A stretch of 64,000 bases of DNA from Methanocrinis alkalitolerans (GTDB taxonomy: Archaea > Halobacteriota > Methanosarcinia > Methanotrichales > Methanotrichaceae): assembly GCF_029167205.1 (NCBI RefSeq), contig NZ_JARFPL010000002.1, positions 1 to 64,000 of the forward strand, read 5' to 3'. The number at the start of each line of letters is the position of its first letter. The first letter of the stretch is position 1. A model generated the notes under the pieces. That model was not told the DNA's origin. It was given only the letters and a program-made list of their open reading frames with translations, and made no database searches. Shown in pieces: positions 32,670-41,241 of the stretch. Both the position numbers and the translations under genes were made by a program.

Positions 32670-33482
32670 TCACCCCCAAACCGACTCCAGGTGGCGTCGC
32701 TCTCTTATCAAAACCCCGACCTTGCCGTCCTTTGACAAGGTCGAGGGGAATTTCTTATCGTCCAGCTCCAGGGTCAGGGGGCCGCCGTATCCGAGATCTC
32801 TGAGGGTGGTCAGGACCTCATCGACGGACCCGTCCTTTGCGGGAAGGTGTCGGACCCCGTTTATGGTGGAGCTGACGTGGACGTTCACGATCCGGCCTCC
32901 TAAGGTCTCCAGAAAGGAGATGGCCCTAGAGATGGGGGGGACGGCATGGGATATGTCCAGGGTCATCCCCAGGAGGGGATACTCGTCGAGGAACCGGCCC
33001 ATCTCCTCGGGTTCTGCGCAGATATTCCATGGGACTGGTTCGAGATTCTCCAGAGCCAGATCTACGCCCTTCTCCTCTCCTCGATCGATGGAGGCTTCAA
33101 GATAGCGGCGGAGCTTCTCGCGCTCCGCCCCTCTTGGAGGCCGCCTCGCCGTCCTCCTCCCAGGATGGATCGTCACGACCCTCGCGCCCAGAACCTCAGC
33201 CAGATCGATGGCCCGGAGGGACTCCTCGAGAGCGGCCCTGCAGACTAGGTCGTTGTAGGAGGAGGGGTTCAGGTCCATTACGGGGGCGTGAAGGGTCGTC
33301 TTCAGCCCCCTGAAGGCCCGACGGACCTCCTCCGCCCCCTCCTCCAGCCTCCCCCCCTCCCAATACCAGGGGGTTTCGACCCAGAACTCCACCCCTTCGA
33401 GGCCAGCTCCGGCGATCACCTCCGCCATCCCCTTGGGGTCGAGATCCCAGAGGAACATGGAGGATACCGATACCGTCGCCGT
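32670..33482 (-). CDS. Sugar phosphate isomerase/epimerase-like TIM-barrel protein
   Basis: A TIM-barrel protein of the xylose isomerase-like/AP endonuclease 2 superfamily (about 270 aa). Metal-ligand regions include LALENLEP, MTLDISH, NVHVSST and the final LTLELDD strand. The substrate is unknown. The first standard start (ATG at 33458) would delete beta strand 1. The conserved strand (TVSVSSMF) is encoded immediately after the stop of the upstream gene, and GGAGG lies 8 nt before an ACG codon at 33480-33482. The start given here is that ACG; it could be a non-AUG start or a base error. It is co-transcribed with the small gene upstream. Confidence 0.75.
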   Translation of the reverse strand, partial: TATVSVSSMFLWDLDPKGMAEVIAGAGLEGVEFWVETPWYWEGGRLEEGAEEVRRAFRGLKTTLHAPVMDLNPSSYNDLVCRAALEESLRAIDLAEVLGARVVTIHPGRRTARRPPRGAEREKLRRYLEASIDRGEEKGVDLALENLEPVPWNICAEPEEMGRFLDEYPLLGMTLDISHAVPPISRAISFLETLGGRIVNVHVSSTINGVRHLPAKDGSVDEVLTTLRDLGYGGPLTLELDDKKFPSTLSKDGKVGVLIRERRHLESVWG

Positions 33483-33485
33483 GGT

Positions 33486-33764
33486 TCACCCCTCCAGCTC
33501 TTCTATCATCCTCTCGATCCTCCCCAGCCGCTCCACCTGGACCTCCATCCTCCGGAGGAGGACCGGGGGAGCCTCCACGGCGGCGGTGCACTGGTCGGTC
33601 CAGCCATCCACCTCCCTCATGACGCTCTCAACGATCTCCTCAAACTCCGCCTTCAGTTTGCCCTCATCCCGGAGCCGGTCCAAACCGTCCCTGATTCCGC
33701 CCTGTATCTGGGCTAAGTTCAAAAGCAGCAGGTTCAGTTCCGCCTCTCTTCGAGCCCGGTCCAA
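33486..33764 (-). CDS. Small hypothetical coiled-coil protein
   Basis: A 92-aa helical protein with heptad-like spacing of Leu, Ile and Val throughout. It starts at TTG 33764, preceded by GGAGGTG at a spacing of 5. No known motif is present. It is immediately upstream of the isomerase-like gene, whose Shine-Dalgarno lies inside its last codons, so the two are translationally coupled. Confidence 0.6.
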   Translation of the reverse strand: MDRARREAELNLLLLNLAQIQGGIRDGLDRLRDEGKLKAEFEEIVESVMREVDGWTDQCTAAVEAPPVLLRRMEVQVERLGRIERMIEELEG

Positions 33765-33901
33765 ATTTCCACCTCCACTCTTCCCATCCCGTCTCCAACT
33801 TTCTGATCGCTGGATCGAAGGTGCTCCATCTCACCTTCTCCGGAGAAGGGCCATCAGACCCCGGCCCGGTGAAGGTGGCCCGCGAGTTTCGAGGGACCTC
33901 T

Positions 33902-34276
33902 TCAGACCGAGCTGAGCTTCACTATCGCCTCTGCCAGGTCCCCTGAGGACTCTTCGAGGGCCGCCCTCGCCTCGTCGGAGCTGCATCCGGTCTGGGCGAC
34001 GACCAGCTCCACGTCGGCGTCGGGTATCGACACCTGGCGATCCCTCTCCTGGGGGGTGCCCACCACCTGGTACGACCGATTGCCCTGGGCGTCCATCACC
34101 GTGACGGATGCGTCCAGAAAGAAGATCTCCCGGTCTTTAGTCCTGATCGTCACCTCTTCGACCCCCTCGATCTCCTCTATGTTGATCCCCATCTGCTTCA
34201 TCATCTGCTTCATCTTCTTGGGGCTTACCCCCTTGCCACCGATCCCTGGAAACATGCTCCATCCATGGTGATCCAT
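33902..34276 (-). CDS. nac: Nascent polypeptide-associated complex protein (archaeal NAC)
   Basis: The archaeal alpha-NAC homologue (124 aa), which binds nascent chains near the tunnel exit as a homodimer. It has an N-terminal basic stretch GGKGVSPKKMKQMMKQMG, the NAC beta-barrel domain (about residues 33-92) and a C-terminal UBA domain (about 84-122, GCSSDEARAALEESSGDLAEAI). The ATG at 34276 has GGATGG upstream; the ATG at 34255, giving the usual MFPG beginning, is an equally good start. Confidence 0.94.
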   Translation of the reverse strand: MDHHGWSMFPGIGGKGVSPKKMKQMMKQMGINIEEIEGVEEVTIRTKDREIFFLDASVTVMDAQGNRSYQVVGTPQERDRQVSIPDADVELVVAQTGCSSDEARAALEESSGDLAEAIVKLSSV

Positions 34277-34544
34277 CCGTTGTAAATCTATCTCCTCGCC
34301 CCTCTGATCCGTCCAAACTCAGGGCCGACGGATCCGACAAGAGGCTGGTGGAACTGTCTCGTCGAATTGGGCAAAAAAGTAAAGGATCTTTATCTGTAGT
34401 CGTGAAAAATTTAGGATTAAGCGATAAAATTATAATGTTTAATGATAAAGATTTTCCTAAAAAAGGAAAAGGCTATATCCGATGCGGTAGCGACAGTCGG
34501 CGTCGAATCATTCGGCCTTCGAGCAAATGGAGGAGGGAATTTAT

Positions 34545-35171
34545 ATGGCCACAGAAAAGGGTGGAGAAAGGGCCAAGGACATAATGCGCCTTGGACCCGT
34601 AGACTTGAAGGACGCCACTTCAAACCCGGCGCCCCTCGGTCTGATGGGCTTCGGGATGACTACAGTTCTCCTGAACATGCACAACGCTGGCTGGTTCGCT
34701 CTGGGGTCTATGATCCTGGCCATGGGGATATTCTACGGCGGGATCGCCCAGATCATCGCAGGGATAATGGAGTGGAAGAAGGGCAACACCTTCGGGACGA
34801 CGGCCTTCACATCTTATGGGCTCTTCTGGTTGACGCTGGTATTCCTGCTGTTGATGCCCCAATTTGGATGGTGGGAAGGACCCGAGAATAACGCCATGAT
34901 CGCCTACTTCTTCATGTGGGGGCTATTCACCCTCTACATGTTCATAGGAACCCTGAGGCTGAACAGGGCTCTGCAGGTGGTATTCTTCACGCTGACGATC
35001 CTATTCTTCCTTCTGGCCATCAGAGACTACACTGGCAGCGCCACCATCGCCATGATCACCGGATACGAAGGGATCTTCTGCGGCTTTACCGCCATATACG
35101 CCGCATGCGCCCAGGTGCTCAACGAGGTCTACGGCAGAACCGTCCTGCCCCTGGGGCCGGTGAAGCGATAG
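34545..35171 (+). CDS. Acetate permease, GPR1/FUN34/YaaH (AceTr) family
   Basis: A membrane protein (208 aa) with six transmembrane helices and the family signature NPAPLGLMGFGMTT at the start of helix 1. Members import acetate or succinate with protons (SatP in E. coli, AceP in Methanosarcina). Translation starts at ATG 34545, preceded by GGAGG at a spacing of about 9. An AT-rich promoter region lies at about 34375-34445. In an acetate-using methanogen this is the natural candidate for acetate uptake. The small DUF4405 gene follows after 10 nt. Confidence 0.93.
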   Translation: MATEKGGERAKDIMRLGPVDLKDATSNPAPLGLMGFGMTTVLLNMHNAGWFALGSMILAMGIFYGGIAQIIAGIMEWKKGNTFGTTAFTSYGLFWLTLVFLLLMPQFGWWEGPENNAMIAYFFMWGLFTLYMFIGTLRLNRALQVVFFTLTILFFLLAIRDYTGSATIAMITGYEGIFCGFTAIYAACAQVLNEVYGRTVLPLGPVKR

Positions 35172-35181
35172 TGATCCTGAG

Positions 35182-35490
35182 ATGAATCGGACGGCATTGA
35201 ACCTGCTCGTCGACCTCATCTCCTTCATCGCTTTTTTGGCGTCGACGGCTTCGGGTCTGGTCCTGTTGTGGGCTCTGTCCGCTGCAGGTGGAGGGTTTCG
35301 CGGCGGCGGGGCGACGTTGGCAGGGGAGCTGTTCCTCGGGATATCCCGACCCGAATGGATCGCACTCCACCGAATAGCGAGCCTGATCCTCGCGGCCCTG
35401 ATCCTCCTCCATATAGCCCTTCACTGGCACTGGATCCGAAATCGGTGGAGGCGAATCTCAGATAAGACATCAGTTCTGGCAGAGCCCTGA
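35182..35490 (+). CDS. DUF4405 domain membrane protein
   Basis: A 102-aa protein with two transmembrane helices (about residues 8-33 and 62-82). It has the DUF4405 pattern of conserved His (LHRIASLILAALILLHIALHWHW), a likely haem- or metal-coordinating cytochrome b561-like half. The start follows GTGATCC closely. It lies 10 nt after the acetate permease gene, so the two are probably co-transcribed; a redox link to the permease is not established. Confidence 0.75.
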   Translation: MNRTALNLLVDLISFIAFLASTASGLVLLWALSAAGGGFRGGGATLAGELFLGISRPEWIALHRIASLILAALILLHIALHWHWIRNRWRRISDKTSVLAEP

Positions 35491-35556
35491 GGGGGATCCT
35501 CAAATTGGTTGTCCCCTCGGGGGGGGGGCGTCTCCCCTGGATCAGCACCAAAGAAC

Positions 35557-35565
35557 CTTATATTC
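35557..35565 (+). promoter_or_regulatory. TATA box for the TIR/NDT-like gene
   Basis: CTTATATTC is centred about 37 nt upstream of the ATG at 35598 and 73 nt upstream of the preferred ATG at 35634. Confidence 0.35.
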
Positions 35566-35633
35566 TGACGTACGTTATCATCCCTGGTGTATCGGTCATG
35601 ATGCAGTCGGGAGATAGGATTAAAGGCGGGGAT

Positions 35634-36494
35634 ATGCCCTCCGACCTGATAGAGAAGGTGGACGGCCTGTTGGATCAGTTCATGGGGATCGTGGACCACC
35701 TGGTGGAAGAGCGGAAGATCCAGAGGGGGGTCGTCAGGAGCACGAACCCCAGCAGCATCGTGGCGGTCTTGGACAAGGCCACCCTCTACATCCTGGCCCA
35801 GCACCATGCTGGCTCTCTATCCACCATGTACACATACCACCCAGATAAGCAGATCTCCGAGCAGAAGGCCCTCAGCAGCGCCCGGTGGGAGTTCGGGTAC
35901 GAAGACCCCTATATGATAGTTTTTCCCGCCGTGATCCTGGAGGAGAGCGACCGGGCCCGGCGAGATATCCTCCGGGTGATCGCCCTCGCTCACGTCGAGG
36001 CGGAGGTGGAGAGGGCGATCAACCTCATGAGCCTGATGCAGATCAGGCCCCTCTTCGGCCACGCCTCTTACATCGTGGACGATCGGACCGCCTCTGTCCT
36101 CCTCCCCCTCACCGACGAGGGGGACGACCTCTACGATGAGGGCGTAAAGCCAGCGCTGGAGGGCGCCGGCCTCATACCCCGGCGGGCCCTCGATTTCGGC
36201 GAGGACGAGGACGAGCTCAAGGCGATCTGGAGGGATATATGCAGGTCCAGGATGGTGGTGGCAGACCTGACGGACTCCGACCCCTCGGTGATGTACGAAC
36301 TGGGGATCGCCCACGCCGTCGGAAAGGAGGCACTGATATTATGCCAGCGGGGCCGATGTCCCCCCTTCCCAAAAAAGCTGATACATGCCAACCTCCTGGA
36401 GTACGACCCGGGGGAGGAGGGGCTTAAGAAGTTGAAGACGGAGATGGTAGAGGTCCTACGTCGGATGACAAACCCGGTGATGGGCTCGGATTGA
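35634..36494 (+). CDS. TIR / nucleoside deoxyribosyltransferase-like domain protein
   Basis: A 286-aa protein. The first 150 residues are mainly helical and unrecognised. The C-terminal third has the Rossmann-like pattern of the nucleoside 2-deoxyribosyltransferase/TIR-like superfamily: a strand SRMVVADLTDSDPSVMYELGIAHAVGK, with the Glu in MYELGIAHA at the position of the catalytic glutamate. Such domains sense or cleave nucleotides, and several serve anti-phage systems. The start at 35634 is preferred (AAAGGCGGGG just upstream); the ATG at 35598 is an alternative. No defence partner is adjacent. Confidence 0.65.
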   Translation: MPSDLIEKVDGLLDQFMGIVDHLVEERKIQRGVVRSTNPSSIVAVLDKATLYILAQHHAGSLSTMYTYHPDKQISEQKALSSARWEFGYEDPYMIVFPAVILEESDRARRDILRVIALAHVEAEVERAINLMSLMQIRPLFGHASYIVDDRTASVLLPLTDEGDDLYDEGVKPALEGAGLIPRRALDFGEDEDELKAIWRDICRSRMVVADLTDSDPSVMYELGIAHAVGKEALILCQRGRCPPFPKKLIHANLLEYDPGEEGLKKLKTEMVEVLRRMTNPVMGSD

Positions 36495-36510
36495 GGATGG
36501 AAAAAGATCG

Positions 36511-36531
36511 GGGCGGGAGACGCTCCCGCCC
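36511..36531. terminator. Hairpin between convergent genes
   Basis: A 9-bp perfect GC stem (GGGCGGGAG / CTCCCGCCC) with a 3-nt loop lies between the convergent TIR/NDT-like and carbonic anhydrase genes. It may serve both strands; there is no T-tract. Confidence 0.5.
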
Positions 36532-36561
36532 TGATATCGACACCTACATCTTAGGAGACCG

Positions 36562-37137
36562 TCAAATCAGAGGGGTCTTGCAGCCCTTATCCATCAGGAG
36601 ATAAACCTCCGCGAACTCTGTATTCACCTTTACCACTTCGTCGTTGAACCCTTTGAGGCTCTCCGGGACGGGGCCGAGTTTGTCTGCCTTCTCCTGAGAG
36701 TCGACGACCGATCCTGGAGGTACGAAGCTTCCGTCCGGGAGCGTCACCCCCACCACCAGGGCGAGGTGGCCGACGAAGCACTTATTCCCCAGGGTTGAGG
36801 CGTGAACGACGGCGTTGAAGCCTACGAAGCTTCCGTCTCCGACCACCAGGGGGCCGTGGACGACGGCACCGTGGGCGATGGATACCCTCCGCCCCAGCTT
36901 TATGCTCGTCCCCTCAAGGCCGTGGAAGACGGCGCCGTCCTGGACGTTGGACTCGTCGCCGATGATGATCGGCGTCGCCTCGTCGGCCCGGACGGAAGCG
37001 CCGGGTCCTATGTATACCCGCTCTCCGATCCTGACGTCTCCGATGACGGTGGCGGCAGGGTCGACGTAGGCTGTTTTGGCGACGGTGGCCATCGATTCAG
37101 CATCGTTCCAGCTGGTTATTGGGTTCGCTCTTATCAT
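36562..37137 (-). CDS. Gamma-class carbonic anhydrase (CamH type)
   Basis: A left-handed beta-helix protein (191 aa) built of hexapeptide repeats (such as VIGDVRIGERVYIGPGASVRAD). The zinc ligands are His72 in FHGLEG and His89/His94 in AHGAVVHG. The 17-residue spacing shows it lacks the acidic loop of classical Cam, matching CamH. It interconverts CO2 and bicarbonate, useful where acetate cleavage releases CO2. The Cam active-site Arg50, Asp52 and Gln67 region is present. The ATG start has GGTGAG upstream. It lies between the acetate permease block and the OFA transporter. Confidence 0.88.
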   Translation of the reverse strand: MIRANPITSWNDAESMATVAKTAYVDPAATVIGDVRIGERVYIGPGASVRADEATPIIIGDESNVQDGAVFHGLEGTSIKLGRRVSIAHGAVVHGPLVVGDGSFVGFNAVVHASTLGNKCFVGHLALVVGVTLPDGSFVPPGSVVDSQEKADKLGPVPESLKGFNDEVVKVNTEFAEVYLLMDKGCKTPLI

Positions 37138-37557
37138 CCAAACTCACCGTCCTCTAAGAGAGACCTTCTAAGATAAAAGCCATTATGATCATTGACCATG
37201 TTGGTCGTCTCGATGGAGGGCGATAAAAAGAAAAGGAATGTTAAAGAAATAATATAGATTTTTTATCATTTAACTTTCTCACCCGGAATTAAAGGTGTTT
37301 ATAGGTCTATAAACGCGGCTTCATCAGCCGTTTTGACCTCTTTCAAGGGATCGATATTTGGTATGCATAATGTATAATCGGAATATTTGGCGGTAATTTT
37401 AAATAGGTTCGGAGCACGTAAAAGCTAGTCCATTAAATCTTTGGGACGGTATCCTCGGGAGGGAGAATAGATATCGATCAGACTTTTCAAGGCGGCGTAT
37501 AGTCTCTTAAAACCGCATGAAAATATTAGCTATATCTGAGTTTTGGGTGTGGAACCT
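37138..37557. other. AT-rich intergenic region with the transporter promoter
   Basis: No gene is visible. A TATA box (TTTTAAATAG at 37397-37406) points rightward and would give the transporter mRNA a leader of about 130 nt, long for an archaeon. A second AT-rich stretch (AAAATATTAGCTATAT) lies at 37521-37536. The divergent CamH promoter is at the left end. No riboswitch class is recognised. Confidence 0.4.
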
Positions 37558-38826
37558 ATGAGTGATGATGTGAAGATATATGGGATGGAACCCGAAAAGG
37601 GTAGATGGATGCTCGTATTTTTGGGCATGGTTATCAACCTATGCCTCGGCAGCATCTACTCTTGGAGCGTCTTCGTAGGGCCTCTGACAGAGTTCTTCTC
37701 TGGAATGGGACAGACGGTCACCGCTAGCCAGATCCTGACACCGTTCTCGTTATTCCTTGCATTTTTTGCGTTGGCAATGCCGCTGACCGGGAAGTACATA
37801 GAAGTATACGGCCCCAGAAAGATTACGCTCGTCGGCGGCGTTCTCTGCGGCCTGGGATGGTTCCTCGCCTCCATGGCCACCTCTGTGACCTGGCTCTACG
37901 TTGCCTATGGGGTCATCGGCGGCCTTGGGGTCGGCATAGCCTACGGATGCCCTGTGGCAGTCGCAGCGAGATGGTTCCCTGACAGGCGCGGCCTCGCCGT
38001 GGGTCTTACCCTCCTGGGGTTCGGCTTCTCGGCCCTCTTGACTGCGAACATTGCAGGGTATCTGATCGGCACCACCGGCGTCATGAACACCTTCAGGGTA
38101 TTCGGGATCGCCTTCGTCATAATAATCGCCGTCCTTTCGATGCCCCTCGTCTTCCCGCCATCCGGATGGAAACCCAGCGGCTGGACTCCGCCAGCTCCAA
38201 AGCCCGGAGCTCATGTAACTTGCGAATGTAACCGTGAGGAGATGCTCAAGTCGAAGGGGTTCTATGGGCTCTGGATCTGCTACTTCATAGGCTGTCTTGC
38301 GGGCCTCATGGCCATATCCATATCCAAGCCCGTAGGAACTGAGGTGGTCCAGATCGAGGCTGGCCTTGCCACCTTCCTTGTGGGCTTCTTCGCCATCTTC
38401 AACGGCGGCGGAAGGCCGGTATTCGGCAGCCTCACCGACAAGCTCACCCCCAGAAATGCTGCGGTTCTATCTTTCGTGTTGATAGCCATCGCGTCGGTGA
38501 TGATGATGATGGCAGCGGCACCTGGGAGCACAGGGACCTACGTCTACATCATCAGCTTCGCCCTCCTCTGGGGCTGCCTCGGCGGCTGGCTCGCCATAGC
38601 CCCCACCGCTACGGCGAGCTTCTTCGGGACGTGCGACTATCCCCGCTGCTACGGCGTCGTCTTCCTCGCCTACGGTGCCGGTGCCATCGTGGGCCCCAGG
38701 CTCGCAGGATACGTCCACGACACCACAGGCAGCTACACCGGCGTATTCTATCCTGTCTTGATACTCGCAGTGATAGGCATCGTCGTAGCCTTCCTCCTGA
38801 TGAAGCCCCCCGTGGCAAAGGAGTGA
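37558..38826 (+). CDS. MFS transporter, oxalate/formate antiporter (OFA) family
   Basis: A 12-helix major facilitator (422 aa). The OFA signature is seen in GSIYSWSVF of helix 1. Further family features are the AYGCPVAVAARWFPDRRGLAVG loop between helices 4 and 5 and a central cytosolic linker (about residues 205-235) with a CECNREEM stretch. The family exchanges or imports small carboxylates such as oxalate, formate, lactate or pyruvate; the substrate here is unknown, acetate or formate being plausible. The ATG at 37558 is preferred over an upstream TTG. The long leader suggests post-transcriptional control. Confidence 0.88.
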   Translation: MSDDVKIYGMEPEKGRWMLVFLGMVINLCLGSIYSWSVFVGPLTEFFSGMGQTVTASQILTPFSLFLAFFALAMPLTGKYIEVYGPRKITLVGGVLCGLGWFLASMATSVTWLYVAYGVIGGLGVGIAYGCPVAVAARWFPDRRGLAVGLTLLGFGFSALLTANIAGYLIGTTGVMNTFRVFGIAFVIIIAVLSMPLVFPPSGWKPSGWTPPAPKPGAHVTCECNREEMLKSKGFYGLWICYFIGCLAGLMAISISKPVGTEVVQIEAGLATFLVGFFAIFNGGGRPVFGSLTDKLTPRNAAVLSFVLIAIASVMMMMAAAPGSTGTYVYIISFALLWGCLGGWLAIAPTATASFFGTCDYPRCYGVVFLAYGAGAIVGPRLAGYVHDTTGSYTGVFYPVLILAVIGIVVAFLLMKPPVAKE

Positions 38827-38866
38827 CCTATTCGATCAAAGGAACCGGAGTTGGGCCAGGGGGAAA

Positions 38867-38885
38867 GGCGGCGCTCGGCGCCGCC
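38867..38885 (+). terminator. GC hairpin after the OFA transporter
   Basis: An 8-bp stem, GGCGGCGC / GCGCCGCC, with a 3-nt loop lies 41 nt after the transporter stop. A T-run follows further on at about 38934-38940. Confidence 0.45.
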
Positions 38886-39004
38886 CGCCCCCGGACCTCT
38901 CGAAGAGGTTGCCATCCGGTTTCGGCGATCTCGTTTTTTTCCCGGTTTTTCTCAGAATTGCCTCGGCGGTCCGGCTCGCCCCTTTCCTCGCCATCTCCAA
39001 ACAT

Positions 39005-39014
39005 CTTAAATAAA
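39005..39014 (+). promoter_or_regulatory. TATA box for the 39035 gene
   Basis: CTTAAATAAA is centred 26 nt upstream of the ATG at 39035, which predicts a leaderless mRNA and selects that start over the ATG at 39023. Confidence 0.5.
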
Positions 39015-39034
39015 CCTCCTCCATGGTATATCCC

Positions 39035-39907
39035 ATGTTCAAGCTCGGAGAATACGACGAGGACGAGGCTTCAAAGATCGCCGACCGGCTCAAAGAGGCT
39101 GGCGTAAAGGTCGATCTGAAACCGTCGATCTCTGCGATCATGGAGAGCGCCATCTACATGGAAGGGAGGGCGAGCCAGCTGAGGGAGCGGATCGATGATT
39201 TCACCGTTTACGATCGGTTCATTGGGGCCATCAAGGCCGGCCTCGCTGAGGGGGTCGAGGCCGAGAAGTTCGCAGATCGGTACCTTTCCATCCTGGATCC
39301 GTCCTGGAAGGGGAAGATGGCCGAGATGGCCCAGTTCATGGAGGAAGGATCTATCGCCACGGAAGACCCGTCCGGCTCCCCTGAGGAGATGATGGATAGG
39401 GCGACCAGCCTTTTGGAGAAGCTCGAGGCGCTCCAATTTCTTGATGCGGCCCTGGAGCTGAACGATATCGGCCTTGAGGGCGCCGATGGAGAGCTGGGAG
39501 AAGACCCGCTCCTCAGGATAATCGTCGATCCCGAAAGTTGCGACCTCGAAGACGAGCTGGTAAGCTCCATTTTGGCCGTCCGTCTCGAGAAGATCGTGGA
39601 GGTCAAGCTCTACGAACTGACGACCCCTCTTGCCAAGAACGTCGACGACGACTTCGCGATCGAGTACCCCGAGGAGTACTACAAGATCTGCTCTGTGGGG
39701 ATGACCTTCGAGAGGCTCCTCGATCCGCCGCAAGGAGCCAGTAAGGTCGACGCCGATGAATTTCGAGAACTCCTCCTCTTCGAAGAGGATATGGAGGACT
39801 TCACCATGATGGTGGACGGGACGGCGGTGGCCGAGGATATCGCCCGGACGCTTAAGAAGGAGGGGGTCATCAAGATAAAGGGCGATAAGATCGCCTGGAA
39901 GAAGTGA
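39035..39907 (+). CDS. Conserved hypothetical acidic protein
   Basis: A 290-aa soluble, acidic protein with no transmembrane segment. The first 35 residues (MFKLGEYDEDEASKIADRL) look like a compact alpha/beta module, with the pattern of proteins that sense or bind through a small ferredoxin-like fold. The remainder is mostly helical, and the C-terminal 60 residues look like a winged helix (EDIARTLKKEGVIKIKGDKIAWKK). I do not recognise the family. It is followed after 15 nt by the YkgJ-like gene, so the pair may be co-transcribed. Confidence 0.65.
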   Translation: MFKLGEYDEDEASKIADRLKEAGVKVDLKPSISAIMESAIYMEGRASQLRERIDDFTVYDRFIGAIKAGLAEGVEAEKFADRYLSILDPSWKGKMAEMAQFMEEGSIATEDPSGSPEEMMDRATSLLEKLEALQFLDAALELNDIGLEGADGELGEDPLLRIIVDPESCDLEDELVSSILAVRLEKIVEVKLYELTTPLAKNVDDDFAIEYPEEYYKICSVGMTFERLLDPPQGASKVDADEFRELLLFEEDMEDFTMMVDGTAVAEDIARTLKKEGVIKIKGDKIAWKK

Positions 39908-39922
39908 GGATCTCAAAGAAAG

Positions 39923-40618
39923 GTGGCGATCACCATCTCCAAAAAGCCCTCCCCCAAAACCCCGAGAAGATCATCCCCAGAAGAGGAACTGGCAGAGGCG
40001 AAGAGGCTCTGCCACCTCCGGTGTGCAAGAGAGTGCGTCGAGATGAAGCGGGAGGGGCTTCACAGAAAGCTCCTGGAACGCAGGCCCCACTGGTCGGTCC
40101 TCGGCCGAGATGAGCAGCATCAGACGATCGACCGGGGCGAGACCGAGCCCTTCGAGATCGCCATACCCCTCCCCGCCAAGGATAGAAGAGACCCGGAGGG
40201 GACATCCTGGGGAGCGGACCTCTTCTGGGAGAGGTTTCGGTGCACCGGCTGCGGGAGGTGCTGTTATACCCCAGGGGCGGGGCTCTACCTCGAAAAAGAA
40301 GATTTGGACAGGATATGCAGCCACCTCGAATGGTCGATGGAGAGGCTCAAGGCCCTTTGCAGGTATGACGAGGGCCTGAAGGCCTGGGCCCTCAAACAGC
40401 CCTGCCCCTTCTACGATCCCAAGGAAGGGTGCACCATATATCCCGCACGGCCCAAGACCTGCACCCGCTACCCCCTCCACCCCCCCCTTCGGGAGATGCC
40501 TTACCACCTGGCCGTCGACGCCTTCTGCCCCGCGGCGAGGGAGTTTGCAAAGGAGACCCTGGGGTGGTGGATCGTCTGCGAGACGAACTGGGTCCGTATT
40601 CTGAGGGATATGGATTAG
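39923..40618 (+). CDS. YkgJ-family Cys cluster (metal-chelating) protein
   Basis: A 231-aa protein with the YkgJ/FliB-like Cys signature. It includes RCTGCGRCCYTPG at about residues 106-118, CPFYDPKEGCTIYPARPKTCTRYPLHP about 50 residues later, and a final FCPAA. These cysteines are thought to bind zinc or an iron-sulfur cluster. The first 95 residues are basic and variable. A GTG start at 39923 follows AAGAAAG. Function of the family is not settled. Confidence 0.8.
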   Translation: MAITISKKPSPKTPRRSSPEEELAEAKRLCHLRCARECVEMKREGLHRKLLERRPHWSVLGRDEQHQTIDRGETEPFEIAIPLPAKDRRDPEGTSWGADLFWERFRCTGCGRCCYTPGAGLYLEKEDLDRICSHLEWSMERLKALCRYDEGLKAWALKQPCPFYDPKEGCTIYPARPKTCTRYPLHPPLREMPYHLAVDAFCPAAREFAKETLGWWIVCETNWVRILRDMD

Positions 40619-40653
40619 GGAAGAAAATTCTAATATTGAGCAAGGCAGGCCCC

Positions 40654-41223
40654 ATGTCACCCATCGATTTTCTTATCCTGGGAGCCGTAATCGGTTCCAA
40701 CAACCTCGCAGTGGCTCTGGCCCTGGGGGCACTGGGGCAGGCGCATCGCCGCTTCCGGGTGATGCTCGTCTTCGGCCTCTTCGAATTTTTCGTGCCTCTC
40801 CTCGGCATATGGCTGGGCTCGACCATCGCGGAGATGATCGGCCTTCACACGAACCTGGTGGGCGCGTTGCTCCTGGTGGGTTTGGGTCTGCCGACGGCGA
40901 TCGGCGGCCTCCATCATCAAAGCGAGGACGAGGAGCTTTCCAAGGATGAAAAGTTGGCGCGACGGGTGACTCAATGGCAGGGGCTGGTGTTGCTGGCTGC
41001 GGGACTGAGCACAGACAATCTTTTGGTGGGTTTCAGCCTCGGCCTGGGCCGGGCCCATCCGCTGGCGGTGGCAGGAACCATCGCATCCTTCTCGGTGCTA
41101 TTCACCTGGGTGGGGATGCAGCTCGGTCGAGAGTATCGGCGCAACTGGGAGCGGGCGGCCAAGGTCATCGCTGGAGGACTGCTGGTGGGGCTGGGGGTGG
41201 CATGTGGGCTGGGCTGGCTCTGA
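40654..41223 (+). CDS. MntP-like manganese efflux family membrane protein
   Basis: A 189-aa membrane protein with six transmembrane helices in two inverted halves. Each half has a GSNNLAVALALG or STDNLLVGFSLG motif, corresponding to the metal-binding motif of MntP/LysE-superfamily exporters. The Asp of typical MntP (DAFAVS) is Asn in the first half, so the transported ion may differ. The start at ATG 40654 excludes a long spurious N-terminal extension. It is convergent with the phosphoglycolate phosphatase gene. Confidence 0.75.
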   Translation: MSPIDFLILGAVIGSNNLAVALALGALGQAHRRFRVMLVFGLFEFFVPLLGIWLGSTIAEMIGLHTNLVGALLLVGLGLPTAIGGLHHQSEDEELSKDEKLARRVTQWQGLVLLAAGLSTDNLLVGFSLGLGRAHPLAVAGTIASFSVLFTWVGMQLGREYRRNWERAAKVIAGGLLVGLGVACGLGWL

Positions 41224-41241
41224 ATTGAGACGATCGAGGGG

